Shown here: one piece after another, positions 1 through 7,502 of the stretch
Layout: every line of letters starts with the position of its first letter
Position numbering within the stretch: position 1 is the stretch's first letter
Assembly: GCF_002192455.1 (NCBI RefSeq)
Contig: NZ_CP021744.1
Coordinates: forward strand, 5,737,501-5,801,500
DNA length: 64,000 nt
DNA from: Streptomyces albireticuli
GTDB lineage: Bacteria > Actinomycetota > Actinomycetes > Streptomycetales > Streptomycetaceae
Reading direction: 5' to 3'
Notes under the pieces: model-generated
Database searches by the model: none
Seen by the model: only the letters and a program-made list of their open reading frames with translations
What the model was told of the DNA's origin: nothing
Program-made: the position numbers and the translations under genes

Positions 1-2
1 CC

Positions 3-557
3 CTCGCGGCCGTCGAGGAACACCGCCCGGACGTGCTGCTCCTCGACATCCGCATGCCCAAGCTGGACGGCCTGGAGGTCACCCGCCGCCTCTCCGGGCT
101 CGCCGCCGCCGACCCCACCCGCGCCGGCCGGCCCAGGATCGTCATCGTCACCACCTTCGACCTCGACGAATACGTGCACACCGCCCTCCGCAACGGCGCC
201 TCCGGCTTCCTCCTGAAGGACGCCAGCCCCGCCATGCTCGTCGAGGCCGTGCACGCCGCCGCCGTCGGCGACTCCCTCATCTCGCCCGCGATCACCGTCC
301 GGCTGCTCCGCGACATGGCACCCGCCTCCGGCAGCGCCGGCCGCACCCCCTCCGAACCCCTCACCGACCGCGAGGCCGACGTCGTGCGGTGCCTGGCCCG
401 CGGCGCGACCAACGCCGAGATCGCCGCCGAGCTGTTCGTCTCCCTCTCCACCGTCAAGACCCACCTGGCCAACGTCCAGATGAAGCTCGACGCCCGGAAC
501 CGCGTGGAGATCGCCGCCTGGGCCTGGGAGAGCGGACTGGCCACGGGCGGCGCGTGA
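3..557 (+). CDS. LuxR/NarL-family response regulator (5' end outside window)
   Basis: This is the C-terminal part of a two-component response regulator; its start lies before the window. The phospho-acceptor aspartate is in LLLDIRMPKLDG (codon at 45-47). The receiver domain continues to about base 320, with the conserved Thr and Lys visible in VTTF and LLKDA. A LuxR-type helix-turn-helix follows (TDREADVVRCLARGATNAEI, then STVKTHLANV). The stop overlaps the GTG of the histidine kinase by 4 bases (GTGA), so the pair is translationally coupled. The family dimerises on phosphorylation and binds promoter DNA. The stimulus and targets cannot be read from the sequence. Confidence 0.93.
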   Translation, partial: LAAVEEHRPDVLLLDIRMPKLDGLEVTRRLSGLAAADPTRAGRPRIVIVTTFDLDEYVHTALRNGASGFLLKDASPAMLVEAVHAAAVGDSLISPAITVRLLRDMAPASGSAGRTPSEPLTDREADVVRCLARGATNAEIAAELFVSLSTVKTHLANVQMKLDARNRVEIAAWAWESGLATGGA

Positions 558-1714
558 ACAGAGCCGCCGGGTGGGCCGCCCGGCACCCCCGGCTGGCCGT
601 CGCCGCGAAGGCCGCCCTCGCGGTCGTCCTGCTCTGCCTCGTCGCCTTCGAGGGCGGCGCCCTCGCCCGCCAGCCCAGCCAGCCGCACGCCATGGTCCTC
701 GCCGCCGGCGTCGTCGTCTGCCTCTGCGCCGTCCCCTACGGCTGGATCCCGCTGCCCGTACGGGCAGCCGTCGCCGCCGCGGTCTCCCTGACCACCTCCG
801 CCGTCCTCATGACCGGCCCGCACCCCGCCGTCGTCTGGGGCATGGGCGAGGACATCGCCCTCCTCGTCCTCCTCACCGCCGTCCTCCAGCGATCCCCCTC
901 CCGCGTCGCCGCCGTCCTCGGCCCGCTCCTCGGCGCCGCCTGCCTCGCCGCCCCCATGCGCGACCTCGCCCCCGGCCGCTTCACCGCCGTCTTCGGCACC
1001 CTCACCGTCGTCGTCACCGCCTACTCGCTCCTGCTGCGCGGCCAGACCGGGCAGCGGATGCGGGACATGGCCGCCGTGCGCACCGCCGAGCGCCTGGAGC
1101 TCGCCCGCGAGCTCCACGACCTCGTCGCGCACCACGTCACCGGCATCGTCGTCCAGGCACAGGCCGCCCGCTTCACCGCCCTGGACGGCCCCGCCGCCGC
1201 GGCCGCCTTCGAGCGCATCGAGATCTCGGCGGGGGAGTCGCTCAGCGCCATGCGCCGCCTGGTCGGCGTGCTGCGCGAAGGGGACGCCGAGACCGAACCG
1301 GTCGCCGGCCTCCCCGAGGTGCGCGCGCTGACCGAGGCCTTCGCCCGCACCGGCCCGCCCGTCGTCCTCTACATCGAGCAGGGCATGGACCGCTGGATCC
1401 CCGCCGACGTGGCCGCCGGCGTCCACCGCGTCGTCCGCGAGGCCCTCACCAACATCCGCAAGCACGCCGCCGACGCCACCGCCGTACGCATCGGCCTGCG
1501 CGGCGTCCCCGCCGGTGTGGAACTGCGCATCGCCGACGACGGCAGCAACGCGGCGGCCCTGTCGGAGAAGGCGCGCGGCGGCGGTTTCGGGCTCGTCGGC
1601 CTCTGCGAGCGGGTCAAGGCCATGGGCGGCCTCCTCCGGGCCGGCCCGGCACCCGAGGGCGGCTGGGAGGTCACCGCCCTCTTCCCGACGGAACGGCGCT
1701 TCCCGCCGGGATGA
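554..1714 (+). CDS. HisKA_3 sensor histidine kinase, partner of the upstream regulator
   Basis: A 386-residue membrane histidine kinase of the HPK7/HisKA_3 class that normally pairs with LuxR-type regulators. The GTG start at 554 overlaps the regulator's stop. About five hydrophobic segments fill residues 10-160 with little periplasmic sequence, which suggests sensing in or near the membrane. The phosphorylated histidine is His188 in ARELHDLVAHHVTG. The HATPase N box is REALTNIRKHA, and a G-rich box (GGGFGLVGLCERV) lies near the C-terminus. The stop codon sits inside the first unit of a 12-base tandem repeat. The signal is unknown. Confidence 0.93.
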   Translation: MNRAAGWAARHPRLAVAAKAALAVVLLCLVAFEGGALARQPSQPHAMVLAAGVVVCLCAVPYGWIPLPVRAAVAAAVSLTTSAVLMTGPHPAVVWGMGEDIALLVLLTAVLQRSPSRVAAVLGPLLGAACLAAPMRDLAPGRFTAVFGTLTVVVTAYSLLLRGQTGQRMRDMAAVRTAERLELARELHDLVAHHVTGIVVQAQAARFTALDGPAAAAAFERIEISAGESLSAMRRLVGVLREGDAETEPVAGLPEVRALTEAFARTGPPVVLYIEQGMDRWIPADVAAGVHRVVREALTNIRKHAADATAVRIGLRGVPAGVELRIADDGSNAAALSEKARGGGFGLVGLCERVKAMGGLLRAGPAPEGGWEVTALFPTERRFPPG

Positions 1715-1815
1715 ACGCCGGGACGGACGCCGGGACGGACGCCGGGATGAACGCCGCGATGAACGCCGCGATGAACCCTGGGACGGACGCCGGGACCAAC
1801 GCCGGGACCGGCCAG
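1708..1815 (+). repeat. Nine imperfect 12-base tandem repeats
   Basis: The unit alternates between GGGATGAACGCC and GGGACGGACGCC and is repeated nine times head to tail, with the last copies degenerate. The first copy contains the stop codon of the histidine kinase. The region is translatable in the kinase +1 frame as Asn/Thr-Asp-Ala-Gly tetrapeptides. Confidence 0.9.
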
Positions 1816-2028
1816 GGGACGGGTCCCGCCGTGCGGCCGCTTCCGCCTCCGCCTCCGCTTCCGTTCCCGCTCCCGTTCCCGCTCCCGCGCGGCGGCACAC
1901 ACCGGACCCCGCACCACCCGACGCTCATTAGTCCAAGACCCGCACGCCCTTTGTCCATGGGCTCCCGGCCCCCTCCGCCCCATGGTGACGCTGTGACCCC
2001 TGGGCGTGAGGAGGCGCGAACAGCGTGA
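1711..2028 (+). CDS. Candidate low-complexity 105-residue ORF between kinase and glycosidase
   Basis: An open frame starts at an ATGA overlapping the kinase stop and ends in a TGA that overlaps the GTG of the downstream glycosidase (GTGA), so it is positioned as a coupled link between the two genes. The product would be tetrapeptide repeats (MNAG/TDAG) followed by a Pro/Leu/Phe stretch and a basic, Pro-rich tail. It matches no fold I know. Third-position GC is high in the first two thirds but drops in the last third (codons such as att, agt, cca, aga). That part may really be the glycosidase promoter region. The 310 bases between the two clear genes hold nothing else I can identify. More likely non-coding than coding. 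Confidence 0.2.
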   Translation: MNAGTDAGTDAGMNAAMNAAMNPGTDAGTNAGTGQGTGPAVRPLPPPPPLPFPLPFPLPRGGTHRTPHHPTLISPRPARPLSMGSRPPPPHGDAVTPGREEARTA

Positions 2029-5000
2029 CCACAGACCTACCCGGCCTGCCCGACCCCTGCCCCGACCACCTGCCCGAGGCCCGCCCCGACCACCTGCCCG
2101 ACCGCTCGCCCGCCACCGGGCCCAGCCGGCGCGCCATGGTCGCCCGCACCGCCCTCGCGGGCCTCGGCGCCGCCCTGACCGGCAACCTCACCGGCACCAC
2201 CGGCACCGCCCACGCCGCCGCACCCCCGGAAGCCGTGCTCCGCTCCACCGAACTCGACGTACGCGTCGACACCACCTTCCCCCGCGTCATCTCCTACACC
2301 GACCGCACCACCGGCGCCGTACTCCACGCCCAGGAAGACCCCGTCACCTCGGTGCGCATCGGCGACACCGAGCACACCCCCCGGGTCACCTCCACCGTCG
2401 CCGGCACCGGCGACCGGGCCACCTACACCCTCACCCTCGACGGCGGCACCCGCCTCGACATCGAGATCCACGTCGACGGCCCACGCCTCCACTGGCGCGT
2501 CACCCGCATCACCGACACCCCCACCCTCCGCGTCGGCACCCTCGACATCCCCGGCCTCGCCCTCCTCAGCGTCCGCAGCACCCAGCCCGGCGCCGAACTC
2601 CTCGCCGCCCGGATCCAGCTCGACAAGGCCAAGAACGGCGACACCCACATACGCCCCACCCCCGGCACACCCCCCGACCCGGCACCCGTCGGCTGCGCCT
2701 ACGCCGTCGTCGCCACCGGAGAACTCGCCGCCGCCGTCGAGACCAACAGCGTCCACGACCGGCCCGACCCGAGCAGCACCTGGGAGAACGGCCGCCTCCG
2801 CCGCCAGACCCTCGCCCGCAACGGCTACACCAAGGCCCAGCTCACCTGCGGCCCCTGGACCCACCGCGCCGCCACCGCCCCGCTCGACGACACCGAGCCC
2901 CTGCCCCACGCCACCGTCATCGTCACCCGCGACCGCAACGGCGACGGCCGGGCCGACTGGCAGGACGCCGCCATCGCCCTCCGCGACATCATGACCGACC
3001 CCCTCGGCGCCGACGAACAACACCTCAGGGTCGTCCCCCACATCCCCTTCAACTTCGCCAGCCAGGCCACCAACCCCTTCCTCGCCACCCTCGACGACAT
3101 CAAGCGCATCGCCCTCGCCACCGACGGACTCCGCCAGTTCACCCTCCTCAAGGGCTACCAGTCCGAGGGCCACGACTCCGCCCACCCCGACTACGGCGGC
3201 AACTACAACACCCGCGCCGGCGGCCTCACCGACCTCAACACCCTGCTGCGCCTCGGCAAGCGCTGGAACAGCGACTTCGCCGTCCACGTCAACACCACCG
3301 AGTCGTACCCGGTCGCCCACGCCTTCTCCGAGACCCTCGTGGACAAGAACGACCGCCAATGGGACTGGCTCGACCAGTCGTACCGCATCGACGCCCGCCG
3401 CGACCTGGTCTCCGGCGACATCGCCCGCCGCTTCCGGCAACTGCGCCAGGAGACCGACCCGGCCCTCGACACCCTCTACATCGACGTCTTCCGCGAATCC
3501 GGCTGGAACTCCGACCGGCTTCAGCGCGCCCTGCGCGAACAGGGCTGGCGGATCACCACCGAATGGGGACACGGCCTGGAGAGATCCAGCCTGTGGGCCC
3601 ACTGGGCCAACGAGACCGACTACGGACCCGACACCTCACGCGGCATCAACTCCCGCCTCATCCGCTTCGTCCGCCACCACCAGAAGGACGTCTTCGCCGA
3701 CAAATGGCCCCTTCTCGGCCACGCGCGGCTCGGCACCTTCTCGGGCTGGCAGGGAAAGACCGACTGGAACGCCTTCCACCGCCTGCTGTGGACCGAGAAC
3801 CTCCCCGCCAAATACCTCCAGGCCTTCCCCATCACCACCTGGACCGAACACACCGTCACCTTCGCCGGCCCCACCCGGACCGCCGTCACCGACGCCGGCG
3901 GCACCCGCCGCATCACCACCGACGGCCGCGTCGTCTACGAGGCCGGGCGCTACCTCCTGCCCTGGGAACCCCGCACCGCCACCGACCCGGCCAAGCTCTA
4001 CCACTACAACCCCGACGGCGGCCGCACCACCTGGACCCTGCCCCGAGGCTGGTCCGGACGGCGCGCCGTCACCCTCCACCGCCTCACCGACCAGGGCCGC
4101 GCCGACACCCGCGAGGTGCCCGTACGCGGCGGCGAGATCACCCTCGACGCCGAGGCCGGACAGCCCTACGTCCTCACCCGCGGCACTATGCGCCGCCTCC
4201 CCGACCCCGCCTGGGGCGAGGGCACCCCGCTGCGCGACCCCGGCTTCCACTCCGGCACCCTCGACGCCTGGCACGTCACCGGCCCCGCCACCGTCGCCCG
4301 CAGTCCCCTCGGCGACAGCGAACTCGTCATCGGCCCCGGCGCGGCGGCCACCGTCGGCCAGCGGCTCGCCCGCCTGAGACCCGGCACCTACGCCGCGTCC
4401 GTCCAGGTCGAGGTCGGCGCCACCGCGGGGGAGCGGCGCCGGGCCGGCCTGGAGGTCCGTACCGCCGACGGCGTCACCGCCGCCAACTGGACCGACACCT
4501 CCACCGCCGTCAACCACATGGCCGCGGACCGCAAACACGGCAGCCGCTTCCAGCGCATGTTCACCTGGTTCACCGTGCCGCCCGGCGGCGGGCCCGTCAC
4601 CCTGACGCTCACCGCGGCGGCCGGCCGGCCGCGCGTCCGCTTCGACGCCCTGCGCGTCGTCCCCGGCCGCCGGGCCGCGCTCGCCGGAGCCCTCCACTTC
4701 GAGGACTTCGAGCACGTGCCCCAGGGCTGGGGCCCCTTCGTCAAGGGCGACGCCGGCGGCACGACGGACCCGCGCACCCACCTCGCCCAGCGGCACGCGC
4801 CGTACACCCAGCGCGGCTGGAACGGCAAGGCCGTCGACGACGTCATCGACGGCGGCCAGTCCCTCAAGTCACGCGGCGAGAACACGGGCCTCGTCTACCG
4901 CACCCTGCCCCACACCGTCCGCTTCCTCCCCGGCCGCCGCTACCGCGTCTCCTTCCGCTACGAGAACGAGGCGGCCGGCCAGTACGCCTGGGTCACCGCG

Positions 5001-5195
5001 GCCGACGCTCCCGACGCGCGTGAACTCCACCGCGCGGCGTTGCCGGAGGCGCGTGAACCGGCCACGTTCGTGTACGAGTTCACGGCGCCGGGGGAGGGGG
5101 GCGGGGAGGCGTGGGTGGGGTTGCGGAAGGTGGGGGAGAGCGGGACGGCGGAGTTCGTGCTGGACGGGTTCACGGTGTGGGAGGTGGGGGCGTAG
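2025..5195 (+). CDS. Secreted endo-alpha-N-acetylgalactosaminidase (GH101)
   Basis: A 1056-residue secreted glycosidase resembling GH101. That family releases Gal-beta-1,3-GalNAc from Ser/Thr of O-glycoproteins with retention of configuration. The GTG start follows a strong GAGGAGG (2008-2014) by ten bases. A twin-arginine signal (SRRAMVARTALAG, residues 34-46) ends near AHA at 61-63. A beta-rich N-terminal part precedes the barrel (about 300-620). Candidate catalytic residues are Asp487 in LYIDVFRESGW (nucleophile) and Glu513 in ITTEWGHGLE (acid/base). The C-terminal third looks like jelly-roll carbohydrate-binding modules. Family and residues were assigned by motif recall, so a xylan- or mucin-related cousin is possible. 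Probably used to scavenge host or environmental glycoproteins. Confidence 0.82.
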   Translation: MTTDLPGLPDPCPDHLPEARPDHLPDRSPATGPSRRAMVARTALAGLGAALTGNLTGTTGTAHAAAPPEAVLRSTELDVRVDTTFPRVISYTDRTTGAVLHAQEDPVTSVRIGDTEHTPRVTSTVAGTGDRATYTLTLDGGTRLDIEIHVDGPRLHWRVTRITDTPTLRVGTLDIPGLALLSVRSTQPGAELLAARIQLDKAKNGDTHIRPTPGTPPDPAPVGCAYAVVATGELAAAVETNSVHDRPDPSSTWENGRLRRQTLARNGYTKAQLTCGPWTHRAATAPLDDTEPLPHATVIVTRDRNGDGRADWQDAAIALRDIMTDPLGADEQHLRVVPHIPFNFASQATNPFLATLDDIKRIALATDGLRQFTLLKGYQSEGHDSAHPDYGGNYNTRAGGLTDLNTLLRLGKRWNSDFAVHVNTTESYPVAHAFSETLVDKNDRQWDWLDQSYRIDARRDLVSGDIARRFRQLRQETDPALDTLYIDVFRESGWNSDRLQRALREQGWRITTEWGHGLERSSLWAHWANETDYGPDTSRGINSRLIRFVRHHQKDVFADKWPLLGHARLGTFSGWQGKTDWNAFHRLLWTENLPAKYLQAFPITTWTEHTVTFAGPTRTAVTDAGGTRRITTDGRVVYEAGRYLLPWEPRTATDPAKLYHYNPDGGRTTWTLPRGWSGRRAVTLHRLTDQGRADTREVPVRGGEITLDAEAGQPYVLTRGTMRRLPDPAWGEGTPLRDPGFHSGTLDAWHVTGPATVARSPLGDSELVIGPGAAATVGQRLARLRPGTYAASVQVEVGATAGERRRAGLEVRTADGVTAANWTDTSTAVNHMAADRKHGSRFQRMFTWFTVPPGGGPVTLTLTAAAGRPRVRFDALRVVPGRRAALAGALHFEDFEHVPQGWGPFVKGDAGGTTDPRTHLAQRHAPYTQRGWNGKAVDDVIDGGQSLKSRGENTGLVYRTLPHTVRFLPGRRYRVSFRYENEAAGQYAWVTAADAPDARELHRAALPEAREPATFVYEFTAPGEGGGEAWVGLRKVGESGTAEFVLDGFTVWEVGA

Positions 5196-5499
5196 GGGGT
5201 GGCGGGGTGGCCCTGCGGGCGGCTCTCTCCCCACCCCGCCCCTTCCCGTAACTGTGGGCTCCGCCCCCAGACCCCCGGCCGCGCTGACGCGCGGTGTCCT
5301 CAAACGCCGGACGGGCTCGATCTCGCCCGGGCCGGCGATCCCCGACGGCCGGCCCTTCCCCCGCGAGGCTTTCCGCGACGGCCGGGGTGGGGCCTCCCCC
5401 GGGACGGGGCCCGCCCGGTCCAGGGAAGCCGGGCGACCGCGAAAGATCGGTGAACATCAGCCCGTCCGGGGCGTACCCCAGCGACGGCCGGAGGAGTTC
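5196..5499. other. Intergenic stretch with the common Streptomyces 'CTCCGCCCC ... CGCCGGACGGGCT' element
   Basis: No gene is supported here. Around 5250-5320 the sequence contains CTCCGCCCCCAGACCCC and, further on, CTCAAACGCCGGACGGGCT. I recognise this as a widespread Streptomyces intergenic element. Shorter relatives occur near 32950 and 58116 in this window, each beside a stem-loop. It probably serves as transcription-end material for the GH101 gene. Confidence 0.5.
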
Positions 5500-5878
5500 G
5501 GGAGCCGGGAGCCGGGAGCCGGGAGCCGGGAGCCGGGAGCCGGGAGCCGGGAGCCGGGAGCCGGGAGCCGGGAGCCGGGAGCCGGGAGCCGGGAGCCGGG
5601 AGCCGGGAGCCGGGGGAGCCGGGAGCCGGGAGCCGGGAGCCGGGAGCCGGGAGCCGGGAGCCGGGAGCCGGGAGCCGGGAGCCGGGAGCCGGGAGCCGGG
5701 AGCCGGGAGCCGGGAGCCGGGAGCCGGGAGCCGGGAGCCGGGAGCCGGGAGCGGGAGCCGGGAGCCGGGAGCCGGGAGCCGGGAGCCGGGAGCCGGGAGC
5801 CGGGAGCCGGGAGCCGGGAGCCGGGAGCCGGGAGCCGGGAGCCGGGAGCCGGGAGCCGGGAGCCGGGAGCCGGGAGCC
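5500..5878. repeat. About 54 tandem copies of the heptamer GGGAGCC
   Basis: An almost pure array of GGGAGCC, 379 bases long. Only two phase breaks are seen: two extra G near 5612-5616 and one missing C near 5752. The unit has no stop codon in any frame on either strand, so long spurious ORFs run through it (three heptamers encode GAGSREP). GGG recurs every seven bases with four-base loops, the textbook pattern for G-quadruplex formation on the + strand. Confidence 0.98.
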
Positions 5879-6051
5879 CGAGCGGAGGCCCAGCCCGGTG
5901 GCGTGGCCCGGTGGCGTGGCCGGTACCGGGATCGGGGCCAGGGCTCGGTGGGGCCGGGGGTGTGCCCCCACGGGTATGCCCGCCGTGGGACGACGGCCGC
6001 CGGCCGCGAGGCCACCTGGTGTCGGGGCACGTCCGTGCGAGAGCATCGGAC

Positions 6052-6951
6052 GTGTTCCGCACCTGGATGCGCTACTTCACCCCCGCCCCCGTCCACCACC
6101 GCCTCGGCCTCGTCTGCCTCGGCGTCGGCCTCCAGCACGGCGCCCTCCCCGCCGTCGGCCCCCGCACCCTCGACCACCACGTCGCCGTCGTCATCAGCGC
6201 GGGCAGCGGCTGGCTGCGCACCCCCGACGGACGTACGCACACCGTCACCGCCCCCGCGCTCCTCTGGCTCACCCCGGGCATCCCCCACCACTACGGCGCC
6301 GCCCCCGGCCGGGGCTGGGACGAGAGCTTCGTCGACTTCACCGGGCCCGCCGTCACCGCCTACACCGAGCTCGGCTGCATCGAACCCCACCGCCCCCTCG
6401 TCCCCCTCACCGACACCACCGCCGCCCGCGCCGCCGTCCACCGCATCGCCCGCGCCGCCCGGCACGGCAACCCCCTCCTGGAGATCGAGACCTCCGCCGC
6501 CGTGCACGAACTCCTCGTCGCCCTGCGCCACGCCCGCACCGGCCCGCACGGCACCGGCCCGGCCGCCGACCCCGTGCTCCAGGCCCTCGCCCGCGACGCC
6601 TTCCTGCCGCTCTCCGTCGCCCAGCACGCCGCCCGCCACGGCATGACCCCGGCCGAACTGCGCGCCGCCGTGCGCCGGGGCGCCGGATGCAGCCCCAAGG
6701 ACTACCTCCTCGGCATCCGCCTCGGCCGCGCCAAGGAACTCCTCGCCGCCACCGAGCTGCCCGTCGCCGCCGTCGCCCGCCGCGTCGGCTACGACGACCC
6801 CGCCTACTTCAGCCGCCTCTTCACCCGCCGCGTCGGCACCGCCCCCGTCCGCTTCCGCGCCCGCCAGGGCGCCGCCGTCCCCGGCGGCTGGAGCCACCGG
6901 ATCCCCGATCCGGACCACCCTCCGGTCATCGGACCTCGCACTTCCGCATAG
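6052..6951 (+). CDS. AraC-family transcriptional regulator with N-terminal cupin
   Basis: A regulator of about 300 residues. The N-terminal half is an AraC-type ligand-binding cupin (RYFTPAPVHHRLGLVCLGVG, then PGIPHHYG). The C-terminal half carries the double helix-turn-helix, with the second helix in VAAVARRVGYDDPAYFSRLF. I chose GTG 6052. GTG 6019 is an alternative preceded by GAGG at 6008-6011, and ATG 6067 is a third option. The gene lies between the heptamer array and a chorismate mutase that begins 12 bases after its stop, so the two are likely co-transcribed. AraC proteins with this architecture usually sense a sugar or small metabolite. The nearby GH101 gene is a possible target, but that is only inference from position. 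Confidence 0.88.
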   Translation: MFRTWMRYFTPAPVHHRLGLVCLGVGLQHGALPAVGPRTLDHHVAVVISAGSGWLRTPDGRTHTVTAPALLWLTPGIPHHYGAAPGRGWDESFVDFTGPAVTAYTELGCIEPHRPLVPLTDTTAARAAVHRIARAARHGNPLLEIETSAAVHELLVALRHARTGPHGTGPAADPVLQALARDAFLPLSVAQHAARHGMTPAELRAAVRRGAGCSPKDYLLGIRLGRAKELLAATELPVAAVARRVGYDDPAYFSRLFTRRVGTAPVRFRARQGAAVPGGWSHRIPDPDHPPVIGPRTSA

Positions 6952-6962
6952 GCTCGGTGACC

Positions 6963-7268
6963 ATGAGCAACAGTGCCAACGACGAGTCCGTGACGGCCGA
7001 GCTGACCCGACTGCGCGACAGCATCGACAACATCGACGCCGCAGTGATCCACATGCTCGCCGAGCGTTTCAAATGCACCCAGCAGGTCGGCCACCTCAAG
7101 GCCGCGCACAAGCTGCCCCCCGCCGACCCCGCCCGTGAGTCCCGCCAGATCGCCCGGCTGCGCGAACTCGCGGAGAACGCCAAGCTGGACCCGGCGTTCG
7201 CGGAGAAGTTCCTCAACTTCATCATCGCCGAGGTCATCCGCCACCACGAGACGATCGCCCGCGCGTAG
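6963..7268 (+). CDS. Chorismate mutase (AroQ class, monofunctional)
   Basis: A 101-residue all-helical AroQ-type chorismate mutase. It converts chorismate to prephenate on the way to Phe and Tyr. The pattern of family-conserved residues is visible: LRDSIDNIDAAVIHMLAERF, then KCTQQVGHLKAAHKLPPAD, and R...F..I..EVIRHHE near the C-terminus. There is no signal peptide, so it is the cytoplasmic form. The ATG follows the AraC stop by 12 bases and the ribosome binding site is weak, consistent with co-transcription. No aromatic pathway genes lie beside it. Confidence 0.92.
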   Translation: MSNSANDESVTAELTRLRDSIDNIDAAVIHMLAERFKCTQQVGHLKAAHKLPPADPARESRQIARLRELAENAKLDPAFAEKFLNFIIAEVIRHHETIARA

Positions 7269-7336
7269 GCGGAGCCCCGGGACGCCTTCGACGTCACTCA
7301 CGCGAGCGCGCCCCCTCACCGGACAGGCCGGTTCCA

Positions 7337-7362
7337 CTCCCGTCGGCTCATCCCCACGGGAG
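7337..7362 (+). terminator. Weak stem-loop after chorismate mutase
   Basis: A 7-bp stem (CTCCCGT / ACGGGAG) with a 12-base loop, 69 bases past the stop. There is no U tract. Nothing else is recognisable in 7269-7502. Confidence 0.3.
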
Positions 7363-7502
7363 CGGACCCGCCCGGTCCGGGCGACCACCCTCGGCCCGTC
7401 ATCGAGGACCGGTCCCGCGGCGGAGCCCCGTACCGCGCCGGGCAGCCCCCCTCGCCCCGAAACCCCATGGGCCCGCGCCGAGCGGTACGGCAGCATGGCC
7501 CC

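Noticed and set aside
2037..3602. Long minus-strand ORF of Gly/Val/Ala/Glu composition inside the GH101 gene
   Set aside because: A typical antisense shadow of a high-GC gene; similar shadows under pepN, polA, uvrA and others were also dropped.
5170..6918. Very long antisense and sense ORFs through the GGGAGCC array (up to about 640 codons)
   Set aside because: The heptamer has no stop codon in any frame, so these are artefacts apart from the AraC gene at the 3' end.
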